Shown here in pieces: positions 1-6,159 of a DNA stretch of 6,240 nucleotides. The DNA comes from JACKAN01 sp964502735 (GTDB lineage Bacteria; Bdellovibrionota; Bdellovibrionia; Bdellovibrionales; UBA1609). A program made the translations under genes and the position numbers. Location: positions 1-6,240 of the forward strand of contig CAZCYD010000097.1 of assembly GCA_964502735.1 (NCBI GenBank). Direction: 5' to 3'. The notes under the pieces are model-generated. The model saw nothing but the letters and a program-made list of their open reading frames with translations, ran no database searches and was not told where the DNA came from. Position 1 is the stretch's first letter; every line of letters starts with the position of its first letter.

Positions 1-113
1 ACAAGTGATAATTGGCTAATAACGAAAATAGGTGCATTATTTTACTTATACTCTTCGAGTGACCGCATACCCAAGCTCAATTTCTACTCATGTCGTTTGT
101 TAAGCTTCTTCCA

Positions 114-129
114 TGTGATCTAAGTCATA
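114..129 (+). promoter_or_regulatory. Possible Crp/Fnr-family operator
   Basis: The sequence reads TGTGA-N6-TCATA, which matches 9 of 10 defined positions of the Crp-type palindrome TGTGA-N6-TCACA. Read as an Fnr/Dnr-type site (TTGAT-N4-GTCAA) it matches 8 of 10. Its centre lies 41-42 bases before a start point near 163 predicted from the -10-like element at 151-156, which is the class II activator geometry. A site of this family is sensible in front of an anaerobic respiratory operon. A single short palindrome in AT-leaning DNA can occur by chance, so this is a candidate only. Confidence 0.3.
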
Positions 130-150
130 AGCATTCAATTCTATATCCTG

Positions 151-156
151 TAGTAT
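151..156 (+). promoter_or_regulatory. Possible -10 element of the operon promoter
   Basis: TAGTAT matches the sigma-70 -10 consensus at 4 of 6 positions. There is no recognisable -35 hexamer 16-18 bases upstream, as expected of an activator-dependent promoter. A start near 163 would leave a leader of about 32 bases before the tatA ATG. TATCCT at 144-149 is an equally good hexamer, so placement is uncertain. Confidence 0.2.
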
Positions 157-184
157 CTGACAGTGAAAACCACTTGAGAATATT

Positions 185-189
185 AGGAG
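185..189 (+). promoter_or_regulatory. Ribosome binding site that fixes the tatA start
   Basis: AGGAG sits five bases before the ATG at 195. It decides between that start and the more distant in-frame ATG at 90, which has no purine-rich site and would add 35 residues unlike any TatA N-terminus. Confidence 0.75.
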
Positions 190-194
190 TTGCT

Positions 195-410
195 ATGGGT
201 GGACTTGGGATGACTGAAATTTTACTTATTGGGGGAATCGCTCTTCTTTTTTTTGGACCAAGTCGACTGCCTTCTCTTGGTCAAGCGTTGGGCAAAACAA
301 TTTCTAATTTCAAAAAAGGCCTTCAAGACACAAATTGTGAGGAAACTGACCGCAGACAGATATCAGGCTCGTCAGAAAGGCCCCAAATTTTGAATAGAGA
401 AGAGGGCTGA
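195..410 (+). CDS. tatA: Sec-independent protein translocase subunit TatA
   Basis: Predicted 71-residue TatA, the inner-membrane subunit that oligomerises to let folded twin-arginine proteins cross. It opens with MGGLGMTEI, has one transmembrane helix (about residues 6-20) with the usual polar residue near its start (Glu8), then the family hinge Phe20-Gly21-Pro22 with SRLPSLGQALGK, then an amphipathic helix ending near Lys40-Lys41-Gly42. The tail from about residue 46 is short, polar and unconserved. Length and the Phe-Gly-Pro hinge favour TatA over the longer TatB. The start at 195 is chosen because AGGAG precedes it and the product begins as TatA proteins do. It is the first gene of an operon whose main product (the gene at 1533) is a Tat substrate, so it may be a dedicated or supplementary TatA. 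No tatB or tatC is in the window. Confidence 0.9.
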   Translation: MGGLGMTEILLIGGIALLFFGPSRLPSLGQALGKTISNFKKGLQDTNCEETDRRQISGSSERPQILNREEG

Positions 411-411
411 G

Positions 412-1203
412 ATGGAGAACTCTCAAGACTATGTAGAAAGCACAGTGCAAGATTTAGGAGCAAGATGGAAAGTTGCTCGAGAGTACGCCTTTAGAGAAGT
501 TCTTGAAAGCAGAGTTAGAGAAGACGAATTTTTATTAGATATAAATAGTCTAGAAGAAGAAAAATTCGATGAGCTATTAAAGTCAGTTTTTTTAAAATCA
601 AGAAATCTTGGACGAAGCTACCAAAAATCTAAAAACGTAGTATGGGAAAAAAGTGATTTTACTACTTACGTCGGAAAGCTTGGTTCTCCATGTTTCCAGG
701 GTAAATGGGAAACAAAACCATCGGCACATGTTCTCAATCGAAAAGGTTGTACTTTCGGTCGTCAAATCGGCCATCGTTATTGCCAATATTGGAGAGAAGC
801 TATTGACGGCTTGGTCGTTGGAATCAGCGATGAAGTTGGATTTGTTCGAAATAGCTCGGTCGCAGTCAATGATGATGAATGTATTGATGTTTTTTTTGAT
901 GAAGAATCGAGCCCTACTGATGCGATTTGGTCAAACTCAAACAAGTGGGGCGCATTACCAGAGAATCTCAGATTAGATCTTGAGACTATTCAGCAAAAAT
1001 TTAGTGAAATGAAAATTGACCTTAAATTTCTTGGATTGTCTGAAAAAAACCTTCTCTACAAACTTGAGCCCAAAGAGAACTTAACGTGTGGGTCAGCAGG
1101 TACTATTTACCGATCTCATTTAGAAAAGCTGGTTAAGGAAAAATTTCCGTTCTTCAATTTAAAAGACGCAAGTCCAGTTGCTGTCTATGGGGAGCGAGCA
1201 TGA
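412..1203 (+). CDS. Uncharacterised 263-aa protein, possible maturation or accessory factor of the molybdoenzyme
   Basis: I do not recognise this family with confidence. The N-terminal 75 residues are charged and probably helical. A central region (about 90-162) looks like the conserved core: GSPCFQGKWE (Cys94), NRKGC (Cys113), GHRYCQYWREAIDGLVVG (Cys124) and DDECIDVFF (Cys157). These four cysteines could bind metal or heme. The C-terminal part (about 185-260) has a helix-strand-strand-helix rhythm ending CGSAG...LEKLVKEKFP...SPVAVYGE, faintly like a NifU C-terminal domain but with one cysteine (Cys226) instead of CxxC. There is no signal peptide or membrane helix, so it is probably cytoplasmic. 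It starts 2 bases after the tatA stop with GAGGG five bases upstream, and its stop overlaps the next start (ATGA). It lies where type II enzymes might keep a TorD/NarJ-type chaperone, but it does not look like the all-helical TorD family. A role in cofactor or Fe-S assembly of the neighbouring enzyme is inferred from position only. Confidence 0.8.
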   Translation: MENSQDYVESTVQDLGARWKVAREYAFREVLESRVREDEFLLDINSLEEEKFDELLKSVFLKSRNLGRSYQKSKNVVWEKSDFTTYVGKLGSPCFQGKWETKPSAHVLNRKGCTFGRQIGHRYCQYWREAIDGLVVGISDEVGFVRNSSVAVNDDECIDVFFDEESSPTDAIWSNSNKWGALPENLRLDLETIQQKFSEMKIDLKFLGLSEKNLLYKLEPKENLTCGSAGTIYRSHLEKLVKEKFPFFNLKDASPVAVYGERA

Positions 1204-1523
1204 TTAACAATTCACGGAGAGAATTTTTTAAAAATCTTGTTCCTAAACAATCAGATCTTGCCGAGAACTCTCAAGATAAGAACATTATTACGATTGGCCA
1301 TTTGGCTGCGTTCTCAGTTCATACAAAGGCTAAAATTAAAATAAATAATTTCGAGATGACAGTTGAATCCCTCCCCGAGGGCATTCGTCTTCGTAGCGAA
1401 GATGCGAATAAAAACTTTCGATTGTCTTTAAGTAGCAACGGCCTTCTGCAGGCACACTTGAGTGAAGAGTGGCCAGAAACCGCGGTGTTATCAATTTTGA
1501 CTGGAGAGATTTACAACATATGA
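1200..1523 (+). CDS. Small uncharacterised 107-aa protein with an N-terminal twin-arginine-like motif
   Basis: Function not recognised. The N-terminus carries SRREFFK (residues 5-11), close to the Tat consensus S/T-R-R-x-F-L-K, but no hydrophobic h-region follows: the next 20 residues are polar and charged. Export is therefore unlikely, and a cytoplasmic location resembling that of NapF-like proteins with similar openings is possible. From about residue 30 the chain alternates short hydrophobic and polar strands (ITIGHLAAF, AKIKINNFEMTV, FRLSLSSNGLL, TAVLSILTGEIY), suggesting a compact beta fold. It has no cysteine, so it is not an Fe-S protein. The wording loosely recalls Rieske-type domains without their cluster ligands, which is a weak impression only. 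It is translationally coupled to the upstream gene by a 4-base overlap, with GGGGAG five bases before its ATG, and its stop is followed within 10 bases by the catalytic subunit. A chaperone, redox-enzyme maturation or assembly role is inferred from position. Confidence 0.8.
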   Translation: MINNSRREFFKNLVPKQSDLAENSQDKNIITIGHLAAFSVHTKAKIKINNFEMTVESLPEGIRLRSEDANKNFRLSLSSNGLLQAHLSEEWPETAVLSILTGEIYNI

Positions 1524-1532
1524 GGAGTTTAT

Positions 1533-4500
1533 ATGTCTGATCAAAAAAAAGAATTAACGCGAAGAACTTTTCTGAAGGGCACAGCCGTTGGTGCGACAGT
1601 TCTAGCTAGCACCAATGTCTTCGGTGGACCTCTAAAGTATTTCAAACCAACAATTATTGATAATCCGTTGGCTCAGTATCCAAATCGAGATTGGGAAAAA
1701 GTATATCGAGATATATTCAAGACCGACAGTGAATATCACTTTCTATGTGCGCCGAATGACACGCACAACTGCTTACTACGAGCTTATACCAAAAACGGCG
1801 TTGTTTTAAGAATTGGTCCCTCTTTTGGCTATGGAAAAGCGAAAGACTTGTACGGCAACCAATCTTCACATCGATGGGACCCACGTATTTGTCAAAAAGG
1901 CCTAGCTCTGGTTCGACGAGTCTATGGCGATCGCAGGGTTAAAGCTCCTATGGTTCGCAGAGGATTTAAAGAATGGGTGGACTCTGGATTTCCAAGGGAT
2001 TCAGCAACAGGTAAACCAGATTCCAAATTTTTTCAAAGAGGTAAAGATAAATGGCTTCGTGTCAGTTGGGACGAAATCAATAAAATTTCAGCCCAGGCCA
2101 TTGAAAATATCGCTAAAACATATAACGGAGCACAAGGAGAAAAGTATTTAACAGCGCAAGGTTACGACGAAGAAATGATTCATGCAATGGAAGGATCTGG
2201 AACCCAAACTCTGAAGTTCCGAGGTGGCATGGCGTTTCTAGGTGCGACGAGACTCTTCGGAATGTATCGATTTGCCAACTTATTAGCGTTAATGGACTCA
2301 AAACTTCGCAACGTATCTCCGGAAAAATCCCATGGGGCAAGGGGTTGGGATTCATACAGTTGGCATACCGATTTGCCTCCTGGTCACCCAATGGTGACAG
2401 GCTCACAAACAAACGACTTTGATTTATTTTCGACAGAACACGCAAAACTTATCATTCCTTGGGGGATGAACTGGATAACCACTAAAATGCCTGATTCTCA
2501 TTGGATGACAGAGGCCAGGCTTAAAGGTGCAAAAATCGCAACAGTAACTGTCGAGTACAGTGCTACTGCTTCTAAGTGTGATGAGGTCGTGGTTATTCGA
2601 CCGGGCTCAGACCCAGCATTTGCTTTGGGTTTAGCTCAAGTGATTATCAGCAAAAATCAGTATGATGCTGATTGGGTTGCCAAAAATACTGACCTACCAT
2701 TTTTAATTCGAATGGATACCCTAGAGCCGCTGCGTCCAAAAGATTTCATTAAGGGATTCGTCGAGCCAGATCTGAAGTCAATTCAATTCGTTAAAGAGGG
2801 TGAAAAGTCCAAAGACAAACTAAAACAGTTCGCATCTGAATCAATGAAGGGAGAGTTCCAGCCCTATGTGGTCATCGACAAACGAGGGCAAAAGAAAGTA
2901 GTCACACGCGACGATTTTGGTAAAAATTTTGAAAAACTAGGAATTTCTCCTAAACTGAATGTCGAAACCACAGTAAAACTTCTGGATGGAAAAAGTGTAA
3001 AGGTTAGATCTGGCTTTCATTTGATGCGTGAGTACCTCAACAAAAACTTTACACCTGCCAAAACAAGCGCGATTACCGGGGCTCCTGTTGAAGGTGTTTT
3101 AAAATTTGCGAAATTGATTTCGGAAAACAAAGAGAAAACCTTATTTGCTACCGGTATGGGTCCCAATCAATTTTTCAATGCGGATTTAAAAGATAGAGCC
3201 ATTTTCTTAGTCGCGGCGCTGACTCGAAACGTCGGCTTTCCTGGGGGGAATGTTGGCAGCTATGCTGGCAACTATCGATCTTCAATTATTGGTGGTGAAC
3301 CAGTATACGCATCAGAAGATCCATTTAATCTTAATCTAAATAAGGGCGGAAAGCCCAAAATTAAGAAGTACTCCCACTACGAATCTATTCACTATTTTAA
3401 CTATGGACAGCGCCCGCTAAAGATCGGGAAGAAAATGTTCACCGGAGAAGGTCATATGCCGACTCCAACGAAGCTAATGTGGCTCAATAATTCAAACTCT
3501 GTAATTGGCAATATTAAATGGCATTACGATGTTGTTATGAACACACTGCCAAAAGTTGAATTCATTGCCTATGCTGATTGGTGGTGGACAGGATCTTGTG
3601 AGTACGCTGATATTGTTTACGCCTGCGATAGTTGGGCTGAAACGAAAATGCCAGATCTTACTGGGTCATGTACAAATCCATTTGCTCAGGTTTACCCCGA
3701 GACACCACTTCCGAGAATTTTTGACACAAAATCAGATATTGAAATCATTGCCGGTGTTTCAAAGGCTCTCGGTAAGCATATTGGAGAGTCTCGATTGGAG
3801 GATGGCTTTAAATTTGTTTGGAACAATGATGTCGGAGAATATTTGCAGCGAATTATTGATGCGTCCGACTCATTAAGTGGAAACAAGTTTGAAGATCTTC
3901 ATTCTAATGCCAAAAAGGGAATTCCCGCTCTGATGAATATGAGAACCTACCCACGAATTTCGTCTTATGAACAAGCATTGGGTGAGGTGCCTTGGCATAC
4001 TAAATCTGGAAGGCTTGAGTTCTACAGATTCGAGCCCGAATTCATTGAGCACGGCGAAAATCTTGTGGTCCATCGTGAGCCTGTCGATTCGACTCACCAC
4101 GAACCGAATATAATTGTTGCTGAAAAGCATGAAGCTATTCGACCAACAAGCCCTGAGGCTTGGGGGTTTTCATCAAGTGATTTGTCCAGCGAAACAAGAC
4201 AGGTCAGAAATGTGATTAAGACGGTCGATGAGACGCTGAAGTCTAAGCATCCACTAAAGCTCAAGCTTCAGTACTCGCATGTCTATCATACACCCAAATA
4301 TCGTCACGGGGCGCATTCGACGCCGATTGATACCGACTTTAACTCTGTCTTATTTGGTCCTTTTGGAGATGTGTACAGGCATGATAAGAGACTGCCATTT
4401 GTGGTCGAAGGTTATGTCGACATTAATCCATTGGATGCTAAAGCTATTAATGTAAATGATGGAGACTATGTCTACATTGATGCCGACCCAGAGGACCGTC

Positions 4501-5000
4501 CTTTCCGTGGTTGGAAAAAAGGAACCGATGAGTATAAAGTCGCACGTTTGCTTTTGAGGGCACGTTATTACCCGGGAACACCTAGGGGCATTGCCCGCAC
4601 CTGGCACAATATGTACGGAGCAACGTTTGGTAGCGTAAAAGGACATGAGACTCGTCCTGATGGATTGGCGAAATCACCCGAAACCAATTATCAAGCCATG
4701 TACAGATATGGAAGTCATCAAAGTGCAACAAGAGCGTGGTTGAGACCGACCCTACAGACAGAGACGTTAGTTCATAAATCGATGTTTGGACAGGGAATTG
4801 GAAAGGGTTTTGAGGCCGATATTCATTGTGTAAACGGAGCCCCAAGAGAAGCCTTTGTGAAAATCACCAAAGCTGAAGCTGGTGGACTAGATGGGAAAGG
4901 AAAGTTTAGACCCGCAGAACTTGGGTTTCGACCAACCTATGAAAACAAAGCCATGAAGCAGTATTTGAAAGGCGGCTTTATGAAAAAGAAAAAATCTTAG
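1533..5000 (+). CDS. Type II DMSO reductase family molybdopterin oxidoreductase, catalytic alpha subunit (NxrA / periplasmic nitrate reductase-like)
   Basis: Predicted 1155-aa catalytic subunit binding Mo-bis(MGD) and one Fe-S cluster. Residues 8-28 form a Tat signal (LTRRTFLKG, then a short hydrophobic stretch), so the folded enzyme should be periplasmic. The N-terminal cluster site (FS0) aligned to NarG is Cys72-x3-Asp76-x3-Cys80 with Cys120. The block after it (CAPNDTHNC to about FPRD at 156) resembles NXR-type alpha subunits as I remember them. Asp280 in WHTDLPPGHP aligns with the Mo-ligating Asp222 of NarG. Molybdopterin-binding regions follow: IIPWGMNW (307-314) with PDSHW, ATGMGPNQFF (539-548), GFPGGNVG (568-575), and a C-terminal dinucleotide-binding domain from about 905 (LQYSHVYHTP, INPLDAKAINVNDGDYVYI). 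Length fits NxrA (about 1150) better than PcrA, ClrA, SerA or DdhA (about 900-930) or EbdA (about 980). The tail ends MKKKKS. GAGGAG five bases before the ATG overlaps the previous stop. The substrate is inferred: nitrate/nitrite is most likely, other oxyanions or hydrocarbons remain possible. Confidence 0.93.
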   Translation: MSDQKKELTRRTFLKGTAVGATVLASTNVFGGPLKYFKPTIIDNPLAQYPNRDWEKVYRDIFKTDSEYHFLCAPNDTHNCLLRAYTKNGVVLRIGPSFGYGKAKDLYGNQSSHRWDPRICQKGLALVRRVYGDRRVKAPMVRRGFKEWVDSGFPRDSATGKPDSKFFQRGKDKWLRVSWDEINKISAQAIENIAKTYNGAQGEKYLTAQGYDEEMIHAMEGSGTQTLKFRGGMAFLGATRLFGMYRFANLLALMDSKLRNVSPEKSHGARGWDSYSWHTDLPPGHPMVTGSQTNDFDLFSTEHAKLIIPWGMNWITTKMPDSHWMTEARLKGAKIATVTVEYSATASKCDEVVVIRPGSDPAFALGLAQVIISKNQYDADWVAKNTDLPFLIRMDTLEPLRPKDFIKGFVEPDLKSIQFVKEGEKSKDKLKQFASESMKGEFQPYVVIDKRGQKKVVTRDDFGKNFEKLGISPKLNVETTVKLLDGKSVKVRSGFHLMREYLNKNFTPAKTSAITGAPVEGVLKFAKLISENKEKTLFATGMGPNQFFNADLKDRAIFLVAALTRNVGFPGGNVGSYAGNYRSSIIGGEPVYASEDPFNLNLNKGGKPKIKKYSHYESIHYFNYGQRPLKIGKKMFTGEGHMPTPTKLMWLNNSNSVIGNIKWHYDVVMNTLPKVEFIAYADWWWTGSCEYADIVYACDSWAETKMPDLTGSCTNPFAQVYPETPLPRIFDTKSDIEIIAGVSKALGKHIGESRLEDGFKFVWNNDVGEYLQRIIDASDSLSGNKFEDLHSNAKKGIPALMNMRTYPRISSYEQALGEVPWHTKSGRLEFYRFEPEFIEHGENLVVHREPVDSTHHEPNIIVAEKHEAIRPTSPEAWGFSSSDLSSETRQVRNVIKTVDETLKSKHPLKLKLQYSHVYHTPKYRHGAHSTPIDTDFNSVLFGPFGDVYRHDKRLPFVVEGYVDINPLDAKAINVNDGDYVYIDADPEDRPFRGWKKGTDEYKVARLLLRARYYPGTPRGIARTWHNMYGATFGSVKGHETRPDGLAKSPETNYQAMYRYGSHQSATRAWLRPTLQTETLVHKSMFGQGIGKGFEADIHCVNGAPREAFVKITKAEAGGLDGKGKFRPAELGFRPTYENKAMKQYLKGGFMKKKKS

Positions 5001-5021
5001 GTCGAAGACATCGGAGGAAAT

Positions 5022-6152
5022 ATGGCAAAAGTAAAAAATTGGCAGATCAATAGAGAAATGGATTATCCCTACGATGAGAACAGGCCTAAAAAGCAATGGG
5101 CTATCGTATTTGACCTAAACAAGTGCATTGCATGCCAGACTTGTACGCTGGCATGCAAAACAACCTGGACCAGTGGAAAAGGTCAAGAGTACATGTTTTG
5201 GAATAATGTCGAGACAAAACCCTACGGATCCTACCCCCTGGCCTGGGATGTGAAAGTTCTTGAGAGACTTGGGCATCAAGAATGGGAGAAGAAAAAGCCT
5301 TATTACGGAAAAACAATATTTGAGGCCGCTGAAAATCACGAGCGCGCCGCCCATTTCGCGCCAGAAGATCAAGACTGGATGTATCCAAATCACGGAGAAG
5401 ACGATTGTGCAGGACAAGTCAATAAGGGCGACTACATCTCTCTTCAGCATGACAAATGGTTTTTTTACCTTCCAAGGACATGTGCACACTGCACTTACCC
5501 AGCTTGTCTTGCAGCCTGTCCGCGTAAAGCAATTTACAAGAGACAAGAAGACGGAGTGGTTTTAATTGATCAATCGAGATGCAAGGGATACGGAGAGTGC
5601 GTGAAAGCCTGCCCATACAAAAAATCAATGTACAATGCCCATACTCGTATTAGTGAAAAATGCATTGGATGTTATCCGTTTGTTGAGCAAGGTTATCAGC
5701 CCCGCTGTGTCACAAATTGTATCGGAAAAATTAGAATCATGGGATTTATTAATCCACCGTGGAAATCAAGAGGAAGCAATCCGGTTGATTACTTGGTGCA
5801 CAAAACTGGTTTAGCGTTACCGTACTATCCTCAACTTGGGTTGGAACCAAATATCTATTACATACCACCGATCCATGCAGATAGAGAGTATCTTACTCAG
5901 ATGTTTGGTCCGAATGTGGATAGTGCTATTGAGACTTATCGCAAATTGAAAGACGACCCGATCGCGCAGGGACTTCTTGTACTTATGGGAAGCACAGATC
6001 GAATTATTCATGACTTTAACGTAAAAAATGGATTTGCCTATGCTTATGATGAGAAGGGCGATGAAATTATAAACGTGCCAGTCACAGAGCAAATTTACTC
6101 GCGTCCTGCTTTTGATGAAAAGTATGGAACTTCAAGAAACAACACTCCATGA
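5022..6152 (+). CDS. Iron-sulfur beta subunit of the type II molybdoenzyme (NxrB / NarH-like)
   Basis: Predicted 376-aa electron-transfer subunit carrying four clusters. Cysteine groups in order: Cys35/38/41/45 (CIACQTCTLAC); Cys154/157/162/166 (CAHCTYPACLAACP); Cys187, then Tyr190 where the second Cys of a 4Fe site would be, with Cys193 and Cys197 (CKGYGECVKACP); Cys214/217/229/233. The Tyr substitution is where NarH has Trp and indicates one [3Fe-4S] cluster beside three [4Fe-4S]. The opening NWQINREMDYPY and the block GQEYMFWNNVETKPYG recall NXR-type beta subunits. GLEPNIYYIPPIH and the C-terminal region are also family-like. There is no signal peptide, so it should be exported with alpha on the alpha Tat signal. 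It lies 21 bases after alpha with GGAGGA just before its ATG. It is shorter than Nitrospira-type NxrB (about 430) and longer than ClrB, SerB and DdhB (about 325-330). An 11-bp inverted repeat lies in the codons of the first cysteine group. Confidence 0.93.
   Translation: MAKVKNWQINREMDYPYDENRPKKQWAIVFDLNKCIACQTCTLACKTTWTSGKGQEYMFWNNVETKPYGSYPLAWDVKVLERLGHQEWEKKKPYYGKTIFEAAENHERAAHFAPEDQDWMYPNHGEDDCAGQVNKGDYISLQHDKWFFYLPRTCAHCTYPACLAACPRKAIYKRQEDGVVLIDQSRCKGYGECVKACPYKKSMYNAHTRISEKCIGCYPFVEQGYQPRCVTNCIGKIRIMGFINPPWKSRGSNPVDYLVHKTGLALPYYPQLGLEPNIYYIPPIHADREYLTQMFGPNVDSAIETYRKLKDDPIAQGLLVLMGSTDRIIHDFNVKNGFAYAYDEKGDEIINVPVTEQIYSRPAFDEKYGTSRNNTP
5128..5158. repeat. Perfect 11-bp inverted repeat inside the beta subunit gene
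   Basis: TTGCATGCCAG (5128-5138) and its exact reverse complement CTGGCATGCAA (5148-5158) flank a 9-base loop. The arms lie in the codons for the first cysteine group, each arm containing GCA TGC (Ala-Cys). In mRNA this could form a stable hairpin about 105 bases after the start codon. There is no T-run after either arm, so it is not an intrinsic terminator. Confidence 0.6.
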
Positions 6153-6159
6153 GGTTTTT

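Noticed and set aside
47..52. TATACT as an alternative -10 box
   Set aside because: Good hexamer but no acceptable -35 at the right spacing, and it would be far from the tatA start; cannot be supported over the 151-156 candidate.
50..60. Small hairpin ACTC-TTC-GAGT as a terminator of an upstream gene
   Set aside because: The stem is only 4 bp and no T-run follows it.
90..194. In-frame upstream start that would extend TatA by 35 residues
   Set aside because: No ribosome binding site precedes the ATG at 90, the added residues do not resemble TatA, and the predicted promoter and operator lie inside this stretch.
247..254. Run of eight T in tatA, and another at 890-897, as possible phase-variable or slippage sites
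   Set aside because: Both runs simply encode Phe-Phe in the correct frame (the first at the conserved Phe20-Gly21 hinge), and such runs are expected in AT-leaning DNA.
653..976. 107-codon plus-strand frame inside the 263-aa gene
   Set aside because: Overlaps completely in another frame; the 263-aa frame has the ribosome binding site and exact coupling to both neighbours.
1215..1290. The 107-aa protein as a Tat-exported substrate
   Set aside because: The twin-arginine motif is present but the hydrophobic region and cleavage site are missing.
2113..2445. 110-codon open frame on the minus strand inside the alpha gene
   Set aside because: Antisense shadow of the catalytic subunit; no domain or suitable context.
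5115..5546. 143-codon open frame on the minus strand
   Set aside because: It lies wholly opposite the beta subunit gene, whose product has clear cluster motifs; the minus-strand product shows no recognisable domain.
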